A DNA stretch of 64,000 bases from Pseudomonas sp. F(2018) (GCF_005508865.1 NZ_SCOM01000001.1:682001-746000), one strand, 5' to 3'. Numbered from the stretch's first letter, positions 28,801-36,807 are shown. Made by a program: numbers and translations. The notes: a model not told the origin generated them from the letters alone.

Positions 28801-29283
28801 CAGCGCCGTGTCCTGGCTGCGGGTGGGGCTGGGCGTAGTGCCGATCAGCAGGTTGACGCCGAGTACGATGCCTTTCAGCTGCAGGGCGATATAGGGCAGC
28901 ACGCCGACCAGGCAGATCAGCGCCACCACCACGGCCAGGCTCTGCGACTTGCCGTATCTGGCGGCGATGAAGTCGGCGATGGAGGTGATGTTCTCGCGCT
29001 TGCTGATCGCCACCATCTTTTCCAGCACCCAGGGGGCGAGCAGCAGGACGATGATCGGCCCCAGGTAGATCGGCAGGAACGACCACAGCTGGCCGGCGGC
29101 CTGGCCGACCGCGCCGAAGAAGGTCCAGCTGGTGCAGTACACCGCCAGCGACAGGCTGAAGACCCAGGCGCGCAGGCGCGGCTTGAGCGGCGTGCGGCGG
29201 CGGTCGCCATAGAAGGCGATGGCGAAGAGGACGGCCATGTAGGCCAGGGCGACGAAGGCGATCAATCCGCCGGACAGCGACAT
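25813..29283 (-). CDS. crbS: SSS-domain hybrid sensor kinase, CrbS/MxtR-like
   Basis: 1156-residue inner-membrane hybrid kinase. Residues 1 to about 500 form a sodium/solute symporter-like domain with about 12-13 helices; a PAS domain lies at about 640-760; the HisKA H-box SHDLMQPLNAARLF has phospho-His near 803; HATPase follows (GLGLGLAIADGLCR); the C-terminal receiver has phospho-Asp near 1086 in LALIDYHL and conserved Lys in YLAKPVKP. Length and order match PA3271 (MxtR/CrbS), which with the regulator CrbR/ErdR controls acetate use. No response regulator is adjacent. A 1170-codon open frame on the opposite strand is a codon-bias shadow. Confidence 0.88.
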   Translation of the reverse strand: MSLSGGLIAFVALAYMAVLFAIAFYGDRRRTPLKPRLRAWVFSLSLAVYCTSWTFFGAVGQAAGQLWSFLPIYLGPIIVLLLAPWVLEKMVAISKRENITSIADFIAARYGKSQSLAVVVALICLVGVLPYIALQLKGIVLGVNLLIGTTPSPTRSQDTALIVSLILALFTVLFGTRSLDVTEHHRGMVLAIAFESLVKLLAFLAVGVFVTWGLFGGFGDLLDRASQAPALEDYWSRTVSWPAMLVQTGLAMTAIICLPRQFHVSVVENIEPADLRLVRWVFPAYLLLAALFVVPIALAGQLILPQGVQPDSFVISLPLAEAHPALAMLAFIGGASAATGMVIVEAVALSTMVSNDMLLPALLRRQNAERPFEAFRQWMLSARRLSILIILLLAYVCYRLLGTNASLATIGQLSFAAIGQLAPAMFGALVWKQANRRGVFAGLAAGCALWFYTLVLPLVAGGLRWSLDSFPLLPELLYYPVGFEIDPLTRGVVLSLAGNWLLFALVSSFSRTRVSEHWQAGRFIGLDTGAKSGSRNLLAVQVADLMALAARFVGEERARQSFVRFAYQQDRPFNPTQNADPEWIAHTERLLAGVLGASSTRAVVRAAIEGREMQVEDVVRIVDEASEVLQFNRALLQGAIENITQGISVVDQNLQLVAWNRRYLELFEYPDGLIGVGRPIADIIRYNAERGLCGPGDVEEHVTKRLYWMRQGKPHTSERLFPNGRVIELIGNPMPGGGFVMSFTDITAFRQAEQDLLAANEGLEQRVEARTHELSQLNQALGEAKGVAESANQSKTRFLAAVSHDLMQPLNAARLFSASLSHQQDALPQEAQELVRHLDSSLRSAEDLITDLLDISRLENGRIAPERSHFPLGQLFDALGAEFKVLAQEQRVDFRLVPSKLRIDSDPKLLRRVLQNFLTNAFRYARGHVLLGARRDGEFLRLEVWDRGPGIPEDKRKVIFEEFKRLDSHQTRAEKGLGLGLAIADGLCRVLDHRLEVRSWPGKGSVFSVRVPLVRGAAPQVVPASIELNGHTLGGAQVLCIDNEDSILTGMHSLLSRWGCQVWTARNRLECEHLLDEDVRPQLALIDYHLDEGDTGTELMAWLRTRLGQPLPGVVISADGRPELVAEVHAAGLDYLAKPVKPAALRALISRHLPLA

Positions 29284-29446
29284 GCGAACTCCGCGTGTGG
29301 GGCATGGTCAGCAAGACCATTGGCTATGGGTTTAGTCTCGCACGCGGCGCCGCAATCGTCAGGCCGACCAAGGTCGCAACGGCTTGAGTCGCCGCCAGGC
29401 GCCTGCTAGCGTGGCCGGCCGTGGTCGCTTTACCGGAGTTCGTGTC

Positions 29447-30016
29447 ATGTTCAAGCCTCAACCCGTCGCCCTGCAGCAGGGGGCCCTGCGCCTCGACCCG
29501 CTGAGCGAGAGCGATCTGCCGGGCCTGCTGGAATTGGCCGAGGCCAACCGGGAGTCCCAGCAGTACATGAGCGGCACCACGCGGCCGGACTGGTACCGCA
29601 GCGCCCTGGCCGAGCAGCGCGAGGGCCGCGAGGTGGTCTTCGCCATCCGCCTAGCCGGCGAGCTGGTCGGTACCACCAGTTTCTTCGACTTCAACCCGGT
29701 GCTGCCGGCCGCCGAGATCGGCGCCACCTGGCTGGATGCCCGCCAGCACGGCACCGGCCTCAACCGCATGATCAAGTACCTGATGCTGCGCCACGCCTTC
29801 GAGGAGTGGCAGCTGGTGCGCGTGCAGCTGAAGACCGCCGCCAGCAACCTGCGCTCGCAGCGCGCCATCGAGAAGCTCGGCGCCCAGCGCGAGGGGCTGC
29901 TGCGCAACCACCGGCGTCTGGCCGATGGCCGTCTCGATCACACCGTGATGTACAGCATCACCGACAGCGAGTGGCCGCAGGTCAAGGCCGGCCTGGAGGC
30001 GCGCTTCGGCGCGTGA
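29447..30016 (+). CDS. GNAT acetyltransferase, RimJ/RimL-like
   Basis: 189-residue acetyltransferase with a full GNAT fold: N-terminal LDPLSESDLPGLLELAEAN, acetyl-CoA-binding region around ARQHGTGLNRMIKYLMLRHAF, and C-terminal LRSQRAIEKLGAQREG as in RimJ/RimL N-alpha-acetyltransferases. Start ATG 29447 follows CCGGAG. Divergent from the hybrid kinase, four bases before the AraC gene; synteny resembles PA3270. Substrate unknown. Confidence 0.87.
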   Translation: MFKPQPVALQQGALRLDPLSESDLPGLLELAEANRESQQYMSGTTRPDWYRSALAEQREGREVVFAIRLAGELVGTTSFFDFNPVLPAAEIGATWLDARQHGTGLNRMIKYLMLRHAFEEWQLVRVQLKTAASNLRSQRAIEKLGAQREGLLRNHRRLADGRLDHTVMYSITDSEWPQVKAGLEARFGA

Positions 30017-30020
30017 GGCG

Positions 30021-30848
30021 TTGGCCGGCGGCGAGCAGACCCGCTTCTGGGAGAGTCAGGCGCTGACCGGCGTCGAGCTGCTGCACGCACGCTACATCGA
30101 ACAGCGTTTCGCCCCGCATGTACACGAGGGCTTCGTGTTCACCGTGATCGAGGGCGGCGCCCAGCGCTTCCGTCATCGCGGCAGCGATCACCTGGCGCCG
30201 GTCGGCAGCATGGTGCTGATCAACCCGGACGAGGTGCACACCGGCTCCAAGGCCCACGAACAGGGCTGGTGGTACCGCGGCTTCTACCCGGCGCCGGCGC
30301 AGGTCCAGGGTGTGCTGGAGGAGCTGGGGCTGGCCGGCGGTGGCATGCCCTCGTTCGGCGTCAGCGTGCTGCGGGACCTCGATCTGCACCAGGCCTTCGG
30401 CCAGCTGCACCGCCTGCTCGACAGCGACGCCGATGCCCTGCAGCAGCAGACGGCCTGGCGCGAGGCGATCCTGCTGCTGTTCCAGCGCCACGCGCGGATA
30501 TCCCAGCCGGCCGAGCCCGGTCGCGAGCCACGCGCCGTGGTCCTGGCCAAGGAGCTGCTGGCTGCGCGCCTGGGCGAGCCGCCGTCGCTGGAAGAGCTGG
30601 CCGCGCTGGTGAATCTCTCGCCGTTCCACTTTGCCCGGGTGTTCCGCCGCGCCACCGGCCTGCCACCGCATGCCTGGCTCAAGCAGCGGCGCCTGGAGCA
30701 GGCGCGGGCGCTGCTGCGCTCCGGCTGCGCGCCGCTGCAGGTGGCCCTGCAGCTTGGCTTCTCCGACCAGAGTCACCTGAGTCGGCAGTTCAAGCAGAGC
30801 TATGGGGTCAGCCCCGGCGAGTATCGCCGCGCCTGTGCCGATTTCTGA
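30021..30848 (+). CDS. AraC-family transcriptional regulator
   Basis: 275 residues from a TTG start at 30021 (GAGG just upstream). N-terminal cupin sensor domain (FAPHVHEGFVFTVIEGG and LINPDEVHTG) and C-terminal AraC DNA-binding domain with two helix-turn-helices (LEELAALVNLSPFHFARVF and VALQLGFSDQSHLSRQFKQ). azlC begins 71 bases downstream in the same direction, so it may control azlCD; this is inference from position. Confidence 0.9.
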   Translation: MAGGEQTRFWESQALTGVELLHARYIEQRFAPHVHEGFVFTVIEGGAQRFRHRGSDHLAPVGSMVLINPDEVHTGSKAHEQGWWYRGFYPAPAQVQGVLEELGLAGGGMPSFGVSVLRDLDLHQAFGQLHRLLDSDADALQQQTAWREAILLLFQRHARISQPAEPGREPRAVVLAKELLAARLGEPPSLEELAALVNLSPFHFARVFRRATGLPPHAWLKQRRLEQARALLRSGCAPLQVALQLGFSDQSHLSRQFKQSYGVSPGEYRRACADF

Positions 30849-30919
30849 GGCAGACGCGCAAGATCGTTCAAGACAGCGGCCGCGGCGCTCGGCTAGCCTC
30901 CTCGGTTCAAGGAGGTTCC

Positions 30920-31630
30920 ATGTCCCGTCATCACGAATTCCTGCAGGGCACTCGCGACATGCTGCCGATGCTGCTCGGCGCCATGCCTTTCGGCATCATC
31001 TACGGCAGCCTGGCCGGTGCTGCCGGGCTCACGCCCTGGCAGACCATCGGCATGTCGGTGCTGGTGTTCGCCGGCTCCGCCCAGTTCATCGCCATCAGCC
31101 TGCTCGGCGGCGGCGCGACCCTGGCCGTGCTGTGGCTGACCACCCTGGTGGTCAACCTGCGCCACGCGTTGTACAGCGCCAGCCTGCAACCCTTCGTGCG
31201 CCACCTGCCCAAACGCTGGCGTGTGCCGCTGGCCTTCTGGCTGACCGACGAGGCCTTCGCCGTGGTCCAGCACCGCTATGCCGAGACCGACGCCTCGCCG
31301 CACAAGCACTGGTACTTCCTCGGCGCCGGCCTGGCCATGTATGGCAACTGGCTGGCCTGCACCCTGGTCGGCCTGGTGTTCGGCCAGGCGGTGCCGAACA
31401 TCGGTGACTGGGGCCTGGACTTCGCCATGCTCGCCACCTTCATCGGCATCGTCGTGCCCATGCTGCGCAACCGCCCGCAGGTGGCGGCGGCATTGGTCGC
31501 TGCGGGTGTTGCCGTGGCCTGTCACGGGCTGCCCTACAAGCTCGGCCTGATGGCCGCGGCCTTCGCCGGCATCGTCGTCGGCGTGGTGCTGGAACGTCGC
31601 TACCGCCTGCTGCAGGACGAGGTGTTCTGA
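30920..31630 (+). CDS. azlC: AzlC family branched-chain amino acid exporter, large subunit
   Basis: 236-residue inner-membrane protein with about 7 helices and the AzlC signature (AMPFGIIYGSLAGAAGL, VFAGSAQFIAISLL, NLRHALYSASL). With AzlD it forms an efflux permease for branched-chain amino acids or analogues. Start ATG 30920 is preceded by a full AAGGAGG site at 30909-30915; longer frames running into the AraC gene are rejected. Its stop overlaps the azlD start by one base. Confidence 0.93.
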   Translation: MSRHHEFLQGTRDMLPMLLGAMPFGIIYGSLAGAAGLTPWQTIGMSVLVFAGSAQFIAISLLGGGATLAVLWLTTLVVNLRHALYSASLQPFVRHLPKRWRVPLAFWLTDEAFAVVQHRYAETDASPHKHWYFLGAGLAMYGNWLACTLVGLVFGQAVPNIGDWGLDFAMLATFIGIVVPMLRNRPQVAAALVAAGVAVACHGLPYKLGLMAAAFAGIVVGVVLERRYRLLQDEVF

Positions 31631-31959
31631 TGGAAAACTGGATACTCATCCTCGGCATGCTGGTGATCACCTTCACCACCCGCTACAGCCTGTTCGCCTT
31701 CCCCGACCTGCGCTTCCCGCCGCTGATCCGCCAGGGCCTGCACTACGTGCCGACCGCCGTGCTCACCGCCATCGTGGTGCCCGGCATGCTGCTGCCGGAC
31801 GGCAAGAGCTGGGCTCTGAGCCTGGACAACGCCTACCTGCTGGCTGGCCTGGCGACCATCGCCATCGCCGCGGTGACCCGCCATCTGCTGGCCACCATCG
31901 GCGGCGGGCTGCTGGTGTTCTTCCTGTTGCGCTGGTGGCTGGGACAGTTTCCTGTCTAA
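31630..31959 (+). CDS. azlD: AzlD family branched-chain amino acid exporter, small subunit
   Basis: 109-residue membrane protein with four predicted helices, partner of AzlC. Begins ENWILILGMLVITFTTRYSLFAF and has the conserved LRFPPLIRQGLHYVPTAVLTAI. The TGATG overlap with azlC shows translational coupling. The TonB receptor downstream has its own iron-type regulatory site. Confidence 0.92.
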   Translation: MENWILILGMLVITFTTRYSLFAFPDLRFPPLIRQGLHYVPTAVLTAIVVPGMLLPDGKSWALSLDNAYLLAGLATIAIAAVTRHLLATIGGGLLVFFLLRWWLGQFPV

Positions 31960-31973
31960 AAGAGACTTTTTGT

Positions 31974-31992
31974 TCAATTGATATTCATTGCT
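31974..31992 (+). promoter_or_regulatory. Fur-box-like site before the TonB receptor
   Basis: The core TTGATATTCATTG differs at one base from the TGATAATCATT centre of the Fur consensus, but the flanks match less well. It lies about 75 bases before the receptor start within an AT-rich stretch. Iron repression would fit a ferric-citrate-type receptor. Confidence 0.45.
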
Positions 31993-32063
31993 ATTTACAA
32001 CCGTTGCCGTTTCTCCTAAGGTGCGCCCCTTTTTCAGGCTATGCCTGTTCACTGGGGGAACAC

Positions 32064-34190
32064 ATGCTCGTCAGCAAGCACAATCGTCTGGCCCTGGCAG
32101 TCGCCTTGGCGTTCACCGGCCTGCCGGCCATCGCCGAAAACCTGGAGCTCGAAGGCGCGGAAGTGGTCGGCGACTGGCTCGGCGAAGCGAACAACGAGGA
32201 TGTGAAGAATCACCCCGGTGCGCGTACGGTGATTCGCGAGGAGACGATCAAGGAGAGCGGCGCCAAGCATGTGCGTGATGTGCTGCGCCGGGTTCCGGGC
32301 CTGCAGGTGCAGGAGAGCAACGGCACCGGCGGCAGCGATCTGGCCCTGAACGTCGGTGCACGCGGGCTCACCTCGCGCCTGTCACCGCGCTCGACCATCC
32401 TCATCGACGGCGTCCCCATGGCCTTCGCCCCCTACGGCCAGCCGCAGCTGTCGCTGGCGCCGGTGGCGGTGGGCAACCTGCAGTCGATCGACGTGGTGCG
32501 TGGCGGCGGCGCCGTGCGCTACGGCCCGCAGAACGTTGGCGGCATCATCAACTTCGTCACCCGCGATATTCCCGCAGAATCGGCCGGCAACGTCAGCATT
32601 GGCACCGAGGCGGCGGAGACCGGTGGCTTCAAGACCCAGACCAGCGCCTTCCTCGGCGGCACCGCCGACAATGGCATCGGTGCCGCGCTGATGTATTCCG
32701 GTATCCGCGGAGCCGGTTATCGCGACGAGAACGACGGCACCCTGGTCGATGATTTCCTGCTCAAGAGCAAGTTCGCCCTCAGCGAGATCGACGAGCTGGC
32801 GGCCAGCCTGCACTACTACCGCGCCGACGCCGACATGCCGGGCGGGCTGAGCGCCGCTCAGTACGACGAGGACCCCTATCAATCGGTGCGGCCTTACGAC
32901 AGCTTCGAGGGCGAGCGCAAGGACATCTCCGTCAAGTACACCCGCAAGCCCGACGACGAGCGCACCTTCGAACTCGGCTCCTACTATTACGAGAGCTATC
33001 GCGGCAGCAACATCGTCACCGAGCAGAGCGCCACCCGCGATCGGCTGTTCTCCTACCCGCGCTACTACCACGTGTTCGGTATCGAGCCGCGCTACTCGCA
33101 GCTGTTCTTCTGGGGCGACGTGGCCCACGAGGTGGGCGTCGGCTACCGCTACGTCGACGAGGGCATGCACGAGAGCACCGAGCGCGGCGCCACCTATCTG
33201 CGCGACGGCGGTGACCCCTACAGTGCCCCGTTCAGCGTGACCGCGGACAACACCGGCGGCACCGAGGCGCACTCGTTGTATATCGACGACCGCATCGACG
33301 TCGGCGACTGGACCGTCACGCCCGGTCTGCGCTACGAGCGCGTGCGCACCACCTGGCACAGCCGGGTGAACGGCTACCAGCGCGAGGTCAACTACCTCGA
33401 GCCGCTGCCGTCGCTGAACGTCATGTATCACCTGTCCGATGAGTGGAAGCTGTACGCCAACTACAACAACTCGTTTGGCAGCCTGCAGTACTTCCAGCTG
33501 GGTCAGGATCCGGGTGCTCCGCTGCCGTCCTATGGCAACGAGGTGGGCCCGGGGCTGGAGCCGGAGAAGGCTCACACCTACGAGGTCGGCACCCGCTACG
33601 ACAACGGCGCCTGGAGCGGCGAGGTCACCCTGTTCCGCATCGAGTTCGACAGCCAGCTGCAGTACGCCAAGCAGGACGGCTGGACCCAGATGGGCGCCAC
33701 CACCCACGAAGGTGTGGAGACCGCGCTGAACTACGATCTGGGCACGCTGAGCCGCGGCCTGGAGGGTCTGTCCACCTATGCCAGCTTCGCCTACACCAAG
33801 GCGACCGCCGACAAGGGCGCCTTCGCCGGCCAGGATCTCAATTTCTACTCGCGTCAGACCGCTACGCTGGGGCTGCGCTACGAGCGCAATCGCTGGACCT
33901 GGAACCTGGACGGCTACGCCCAGTCGCGCCAGTACGTCGCCGATCTGGCCAACCGCGTCTACTACCGCGACGAGACCGCCGACGGTCGCTACGGTGACAT
34001 CCCCGGCTACGGCATCTGGAGCGCCCGTGGCGAATACGCCTTCGGTCCGCAGCTGTCCAACCTCACCCTGGGTGCCGGGGTGAAGAACCTGTTTGACCGC
34101 CAGTATTTCACCCGCTCGCTGGACAACAACTACGGCAAGTACGTGGGGCAGCCGCGCACGCTATACGTGCAGGCCAGTCTCAGTTTCTGA
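32064..34190 (+). CDS. TonB-dependent receptor, FecA-like without signalling domain
   Basis: 708-residue outer-membrane receptor. Signal peptide about 1-24; plug domain about 40-165 with SPRSTILIDGVPMAFAPYG and VVRGGGAVRYGPQNVGGI, close to E. coli FecA (ferric dicitrate); then a 22-stranded barrel ending in a terminal Phe (LYVQASLSF). It lacks the N-terminal STN domain of FecA, and no fecIR genes are nearby, so it transports without surface signalling. The substrate, probably a ferric hydroxycarboxylate, is inferred. Confidence 0.9.
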   Translation: MLVSKHNRLALAVALAFTGLPAIAENLELEGAEVVGDWLGEANNEDVKNHPGARTVIREETIKESGAKHVRDVLRRVPGLQVQESNGTGGSDLALNVGARGLTSRLSPRSTILIDGVPMAFAPYGQPQLSLAPVAVGNLQSIDVVRGGGAVRYGPQNVGGIINFVTRDIPAESAGNVSIGTEAAETGGFKTQTSAFLGGTADNGIGAALMYSGIRGAGYRDENDGTLVDDFLLKSKFALSEIDELAASLHYYRADADMPGGLSAAQYDEDPYQSVRPYDSFEGERKDISVKYTRKPDDERTFELGSYYYESYRGSNIVTEQSATRDRLFSYPRYYHVFGIEPRYSQLFFWGDVAHEVGVGYRYVDEGMHESTERGATYLRDGGDPYSAPFSVTADNTGGTEAHSLYIDDRIDVGDWTVTPGLRYERVRTTWHSRVNGYQREVNYLEPLPSLNVMYHLSDEWKLYANYNNSFGSLQYFQLGQDPGAPLPSYGNEVGPGLEPEKAHTYEVGTRYDNGAWSGEVTLFRIEFDSQLQYAKQDGWTQMGATTHEGVETALNYDLGTLSRGLEGLSTYASFAYTKATADKGAFAGQDLNFYSRQTATLGLRYERNRWTWNLDGYAQSRQYVADLANRVYYRDETADGRYGDIPGYGIWSARGEYAFGPQLSNLTLGAGVKNLFDRQYFTRSLDNNYGKYVGQPRTLYVQASLSF

Positions 34191-34200
34191 GCCAACGAAG

Positions 34201-34226
34201 AAGGCGCCGCGAGGCGCCTTTTTTTC
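34201..34226 (+). terminator. Terminator after the TonB receptor
   Basis: AAGGCGCC (34201-34208), GCGA tetraloop, GGCGCCTT (34213-34220), then a run of T. Eleven bases after the receptor stop. Confidence 0.9.
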
Positions 34227-34326
34227 TGCCCGATGCGGCAAAAGTGGCCGGCGGGTGTGGCTTTGCCTGGGACAGATGCTGTCCAATATCGGACAGCCCG
34301 CTCGGCCTCTCACAGGTACAAGGACG

Positions 34327-36198
34327 ATGACCCAGAATTCGCAATTCGCCCTGCTAGGCACCCGGCGTTTCCTGCCGTTCTTCGTGACCCAGCTGCTCGG
34401 TGCGTTCAACGACAACATCTTCAAGCAGTCGCTGATCCTCGCCATCCTGTTCAAGCTCAGCGTCAGCGCCGACCGCGATCTGCTGGTCAATCTCTGCGCG
34501 CTGCTGTTCATCCTGCCGTTCTTCCTGTTCTCCGCCCTCGGCGGACAGTTCGGCGAGAAGTTCGACAAGGACGCGCTGATCCGCGCGATCAAGCTGGCCG
34601 AGATCGTGATCATGGCGGTCGGCGCCACCGGCTTCCTGCTCGACAACCTCTACCTGATGCTCACCGCACTGTTCGCCATGGGTACCCACTCGGCGCTGTT
34701 CGGCCCGGTGAAATACTCGATCCTGCCCGCCGCCCTGCGCGAGCAGGAGCTGGTGGGTGGCAACGCGCTGGTGGAGATGGGCACCTTCCTCGCCATCCTT
34801 GCCGGCACTATCGGCGCGGGGCTGCTGATGTCCGGCGAGGGCTACCGCGTGGCGGTGGGCGTCGCCATCATCGCCACCGCCGTGGCCGGTTACCTGGCCA
34901 GCCGCAGCATTCCGCGCTTCGCCGCGGTGCTGCCGCAGTTGCAGCTGGACTGGAACATCTTCCGCCAGTCCTGGCAGATCATGCGCCTGGGCCTCGGCCA
35001 GCGTCCGGCGGTGTCGCGCTCGCTGATCGGCAGCTCGTGGTTCTGGTTCCTCGGGGCTATCTACCTGACGCAGATCCCGACCTTCGCCAAGGATCTGCTG
35101 CACGGCGACGAGAGCGTGGTGACGCTGATCCTCACCGTGTTCTCGGTGGGCATCGCGCTGGGCTCGATGCTCTGCGAGCGCATGAGTGGGCACAAGGTGG
35201 AGATTGGCCTGGTGCCGTTCGGCTCCTTCGGCCTATCGCTGTTCGGCATCCTGCTGTGGGCCACCTCCAGCAGCTTCCCGCAGGCGGCCGCGGCGCACGA
35301 CTGGCTGGGCCTACTGCAGATGGGCGAGGCCTGGTGGGTGCTGGCCTCGATTCTCGGCCTGGGCATCTTCGGCGGCTTCTATATCGTGCCGCTGTACGCG
35401 CTGATCCAGTCGCGTACCGAGGCGCACGAGCGGGCGCGGGTGATCGCCGCCAACAACATCCTCAACGCGCTGTTCATGGTGGCGGCGGCGCTGGTGTCGA
35501 TCCTCTTCCTCAGCGTGGCCAAGCTGAGCATCCCGCAGCTGTTCCTGGCCATCTCGCTGATGAACCTGGCGGTCAACGCCTACATCTTCAAGATCGTTCC
35601 CGAGTTCACCATGCGCTTCCTTATCTGGATGCTCAGCCACTCGATGTACCGGGTGCGCCACCAGAATCTGGAAGTGATCCCGGAGGAGGGCGCGGCGGTG
35701 CTGGTGTGCAACCATGTGTCCTTCGTCGATGCGCTGCTGATCGGCGGCGCGGTGCGCCGGCCGGTACGTTTCGTCATGTACTACAAGATCTACAACCTGC
35801 CGGTGCTCAACTTCATCTTCCGCACCGCCGGCACCGTGCCGATCGCCGGGCGCAACGAGGACCCGGAAGTGTTCGAACGGGCCTTCGCGCGCATCGCCCA
35901 GTACCTGGCCGAGGGCGAGGTGGTGTGCATCTTCCCCGAGGGCAAGCTGACCACCAGCGGCGATATCGACGAGTTCAAGGCCGGGGTCGAGCGCATCCTC
36001 GCCGCCAACCCGGTGCCGGTGATTCCGCTGGCGCTGCAGGGCCTGTGGGGCAGCTTCTTCAGTCGTGCGCCGCACAAGGGGTTGTTCAAACGCTTATGGT
36101 CGCGGGTCAACATAGTCGCCGGTACGGCGCTGCCGGCGGACACCGGGCGGCTGGCACTGCAGGAGCAGGTCAGCCTGCTGCGTGGTGACCAACGCTAA
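34327..36198 (+). CDS. MFS transporter fused to PlsC acyltransferase (LplT-PlsC type)
   Basis: 623-residue inner-membrane fusion. Residues 1 to about 400 are an LplT-like major-facilitator domain (FVTQLLGAFNDNIFKQ); residues about 425-623 are a 1-acyl-glycerol-3-phosphate acyltransferase domain with HX4D at H463-D468 (NHVSFVD) and substrate motif FPEGKLTTSG. The E. coli pathway flips lysophospholipid with LplT and reacylates it with Aas; here flippase and acyltransferase are one chain, without the acyl-ACP synthetase domain. Start ATG 34327 chosen because upstream codons lie beyond the terminator. Confidence 0.88.
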   Translation: MTQNSQFALLGTRRFLPFFVTQLLGAFNDNIFKQSLILAILFKLSVSADRDLLVNLCALLFILPFFLFSALGGQFGEKFDKDALIRAIKLAEIVIMAVGATGFLLDNLYLMLTALFAMGTHSALFGPVKYSILPAALREQELVGGNALVEMGTFLAILAGTIGAGLLMSGEGYRVAVGVAIIATAVAGYLASRSIPRFAAVLPQLQLDWNIFRQSWQIMRLGLGQRPAVSRSLIGSSWFWFLGAIYLTQIPTFAKDLLHGDESVVTLILTVFSVGIALGSMLCERMSGHKVEIGLVPFGSFGLSLFGILLWATSSSFPQAAAAHDWLGLLQMGEAWWVLASILGLGIFGGFYIVPLYALIQSRTEAHERARVIAANNILNALFMVAAALVSILFLSVAKLSIPQLFLAISLMNLAVNAYIFKIVPEFTMRFLIWMLSHSMYRVRHQNLEVIPEEGAAVLVCNHVSFVDALLIGGAVRRPVRFVMYYKIYNLPVLNFIFRTAGTVPIAGRNEDPEVFERAFARIAQYLAEGEVVCIFPEGKLTTSGDIDEFKAGVERILAANPVPVIPLALQGLWGSFFSRAPHKGLFKRLWSRVNIVAGTALPADTGRLALQEQVSLLRGDQR

Positions 36199-36208
36199 GC
36201 TCGATGCC

Positions 36209-36238
36209 AAAAAAAGCCCGCCAATCGGCGGGCTTTTT
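36209..36238. terminator. Bidirectional terminator between MFS-PlsC and gdx
   Basis: GCCCGCC/GGCGGGC stem with loop AATC, seven A before and five T after; serves both convergent genes. Confidence 0.9.
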
Positions 36239-36322
36239 CATGGCGCACATTCCTGTGCGCCAGCCTTCGGGCAGCTTCGCTGTGAAAAACGGCTGTCCTG
36301 CCGTTTTTTCATGGCGGCGAAC

Positions 36323-36637
36323 TCAGTGGCTGAGCTTGAGGCCGACCAGGCCGATGACGATCAGCGCCACGCTGCCCAGGCGCATCAGTGCCATGGATTC
36401 GCCGAACAGGACGATGCCAGCGATCACCGTGCCGACGGCGCCGACGCCGGTCCAGATCGCATAGGCGGTGCCCAGCGGCAGCTCCTTCATGGCCAGGCCG
36501 AGCAGGGCCAGACTGACGATCATGGCGCCAACGGTAAGCACGGTGGGGAGGGGGCGGGTGAAGCCGTCGGTGTACTTGAGGCCGATGGCCCAGCACACCT
36601 CGAACAGACCGGCGAACAACAGAATGATCCAGGACAT
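36323..36637 (-). CDS. gdx: Guanidinium exporter Gdx (SugE), SMR family
   Basis: Small multidrug resistance-family antiporter of 104 residues with four helices and the coupling Glu13 in [20 protein letters not shown], the pattern of the Gdx (formerly SugE) subtype that exports guanidinium in exchange for protons. The ATG at 36637 has GGAG eight bases upstream; longer frames run into the riboswitch and are rejected. The guanidine-II riboswitch upstream independently supports the substrate. Confidence 0.94.
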   Translation of the reverse strand: MSWIILLFAGLFEVCWAIGLKYTDGFTRPLPTVLTVGAMIVSLALLGLAMKELPLGTAYAIWTGVGAVGTVIAGIVLFGESMALMRLGSVALIVIGLVGLKLSH

Positions 36638-36667
36638 GGCGATAGCTCCGTACTGCTGAAAAGGCGA

Positions 36668-36717
36668 CGGGCCGTCCCGGATGATCACTCGAAAGGAGTC
36701 GCGAGGTCGTCCCCGCG
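36668..36717 (-). promoter_or_regulatory. Guanidine-II (mini-ykkC) riboswitch
   Basis: On the minus transcript two hairpins carry ACGR tetraloops: first CGCGGGG-ACGA-CCTCGCG (36717 to 36700, seven pairs with one G-U) and then CGGG-ACGG-CCCG (36679 to 36668), with a 20-base linker. About 30 bases later comes the gdx ribosome site. Paired ACGR hairpins ahead of an SMR exporter are the definition of the guanidine-II class, which turns on translation when guanidinium binds. Confidence 0.9.
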
Positions 36718-36741
36718 TTGTTCGCTATTCTGCACAGTGGA

Positions 36742-36783
36742 CTGCACAGGGCAAGTCCGGAAGGACGGGCGGACCCTGTGCAG
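36742..36783 (-). repeat. Nested inverted repeat between rdgC and gdx
   Basis: Outer arms CTGCACAGGG (36742-36751) and CCCTGTGCAG (36774-36783), ten perfect pairs; inside is GTCC-GGAA-GGAC (36755-36766). No T-run follows. It starts 25 bases after the rdgC stop, so it may be a processing or Rho-linked stop, or part of the gdx leader. Confidence 0.6.
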
Positions 36784-36807
36784 TTGTTGCGGAAGTTGTC
36801 CGGCGGG

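Noticed and set aside
25897..29409. A 1170-codon open frame on the plus strand opposite the hybrid kinase gene
   Set aside because: Its Gln/His/Gly/Ala-rich composition is that of a GC-rich antisense shadow, and the minus strand encodes a complete multi-domain kinase.
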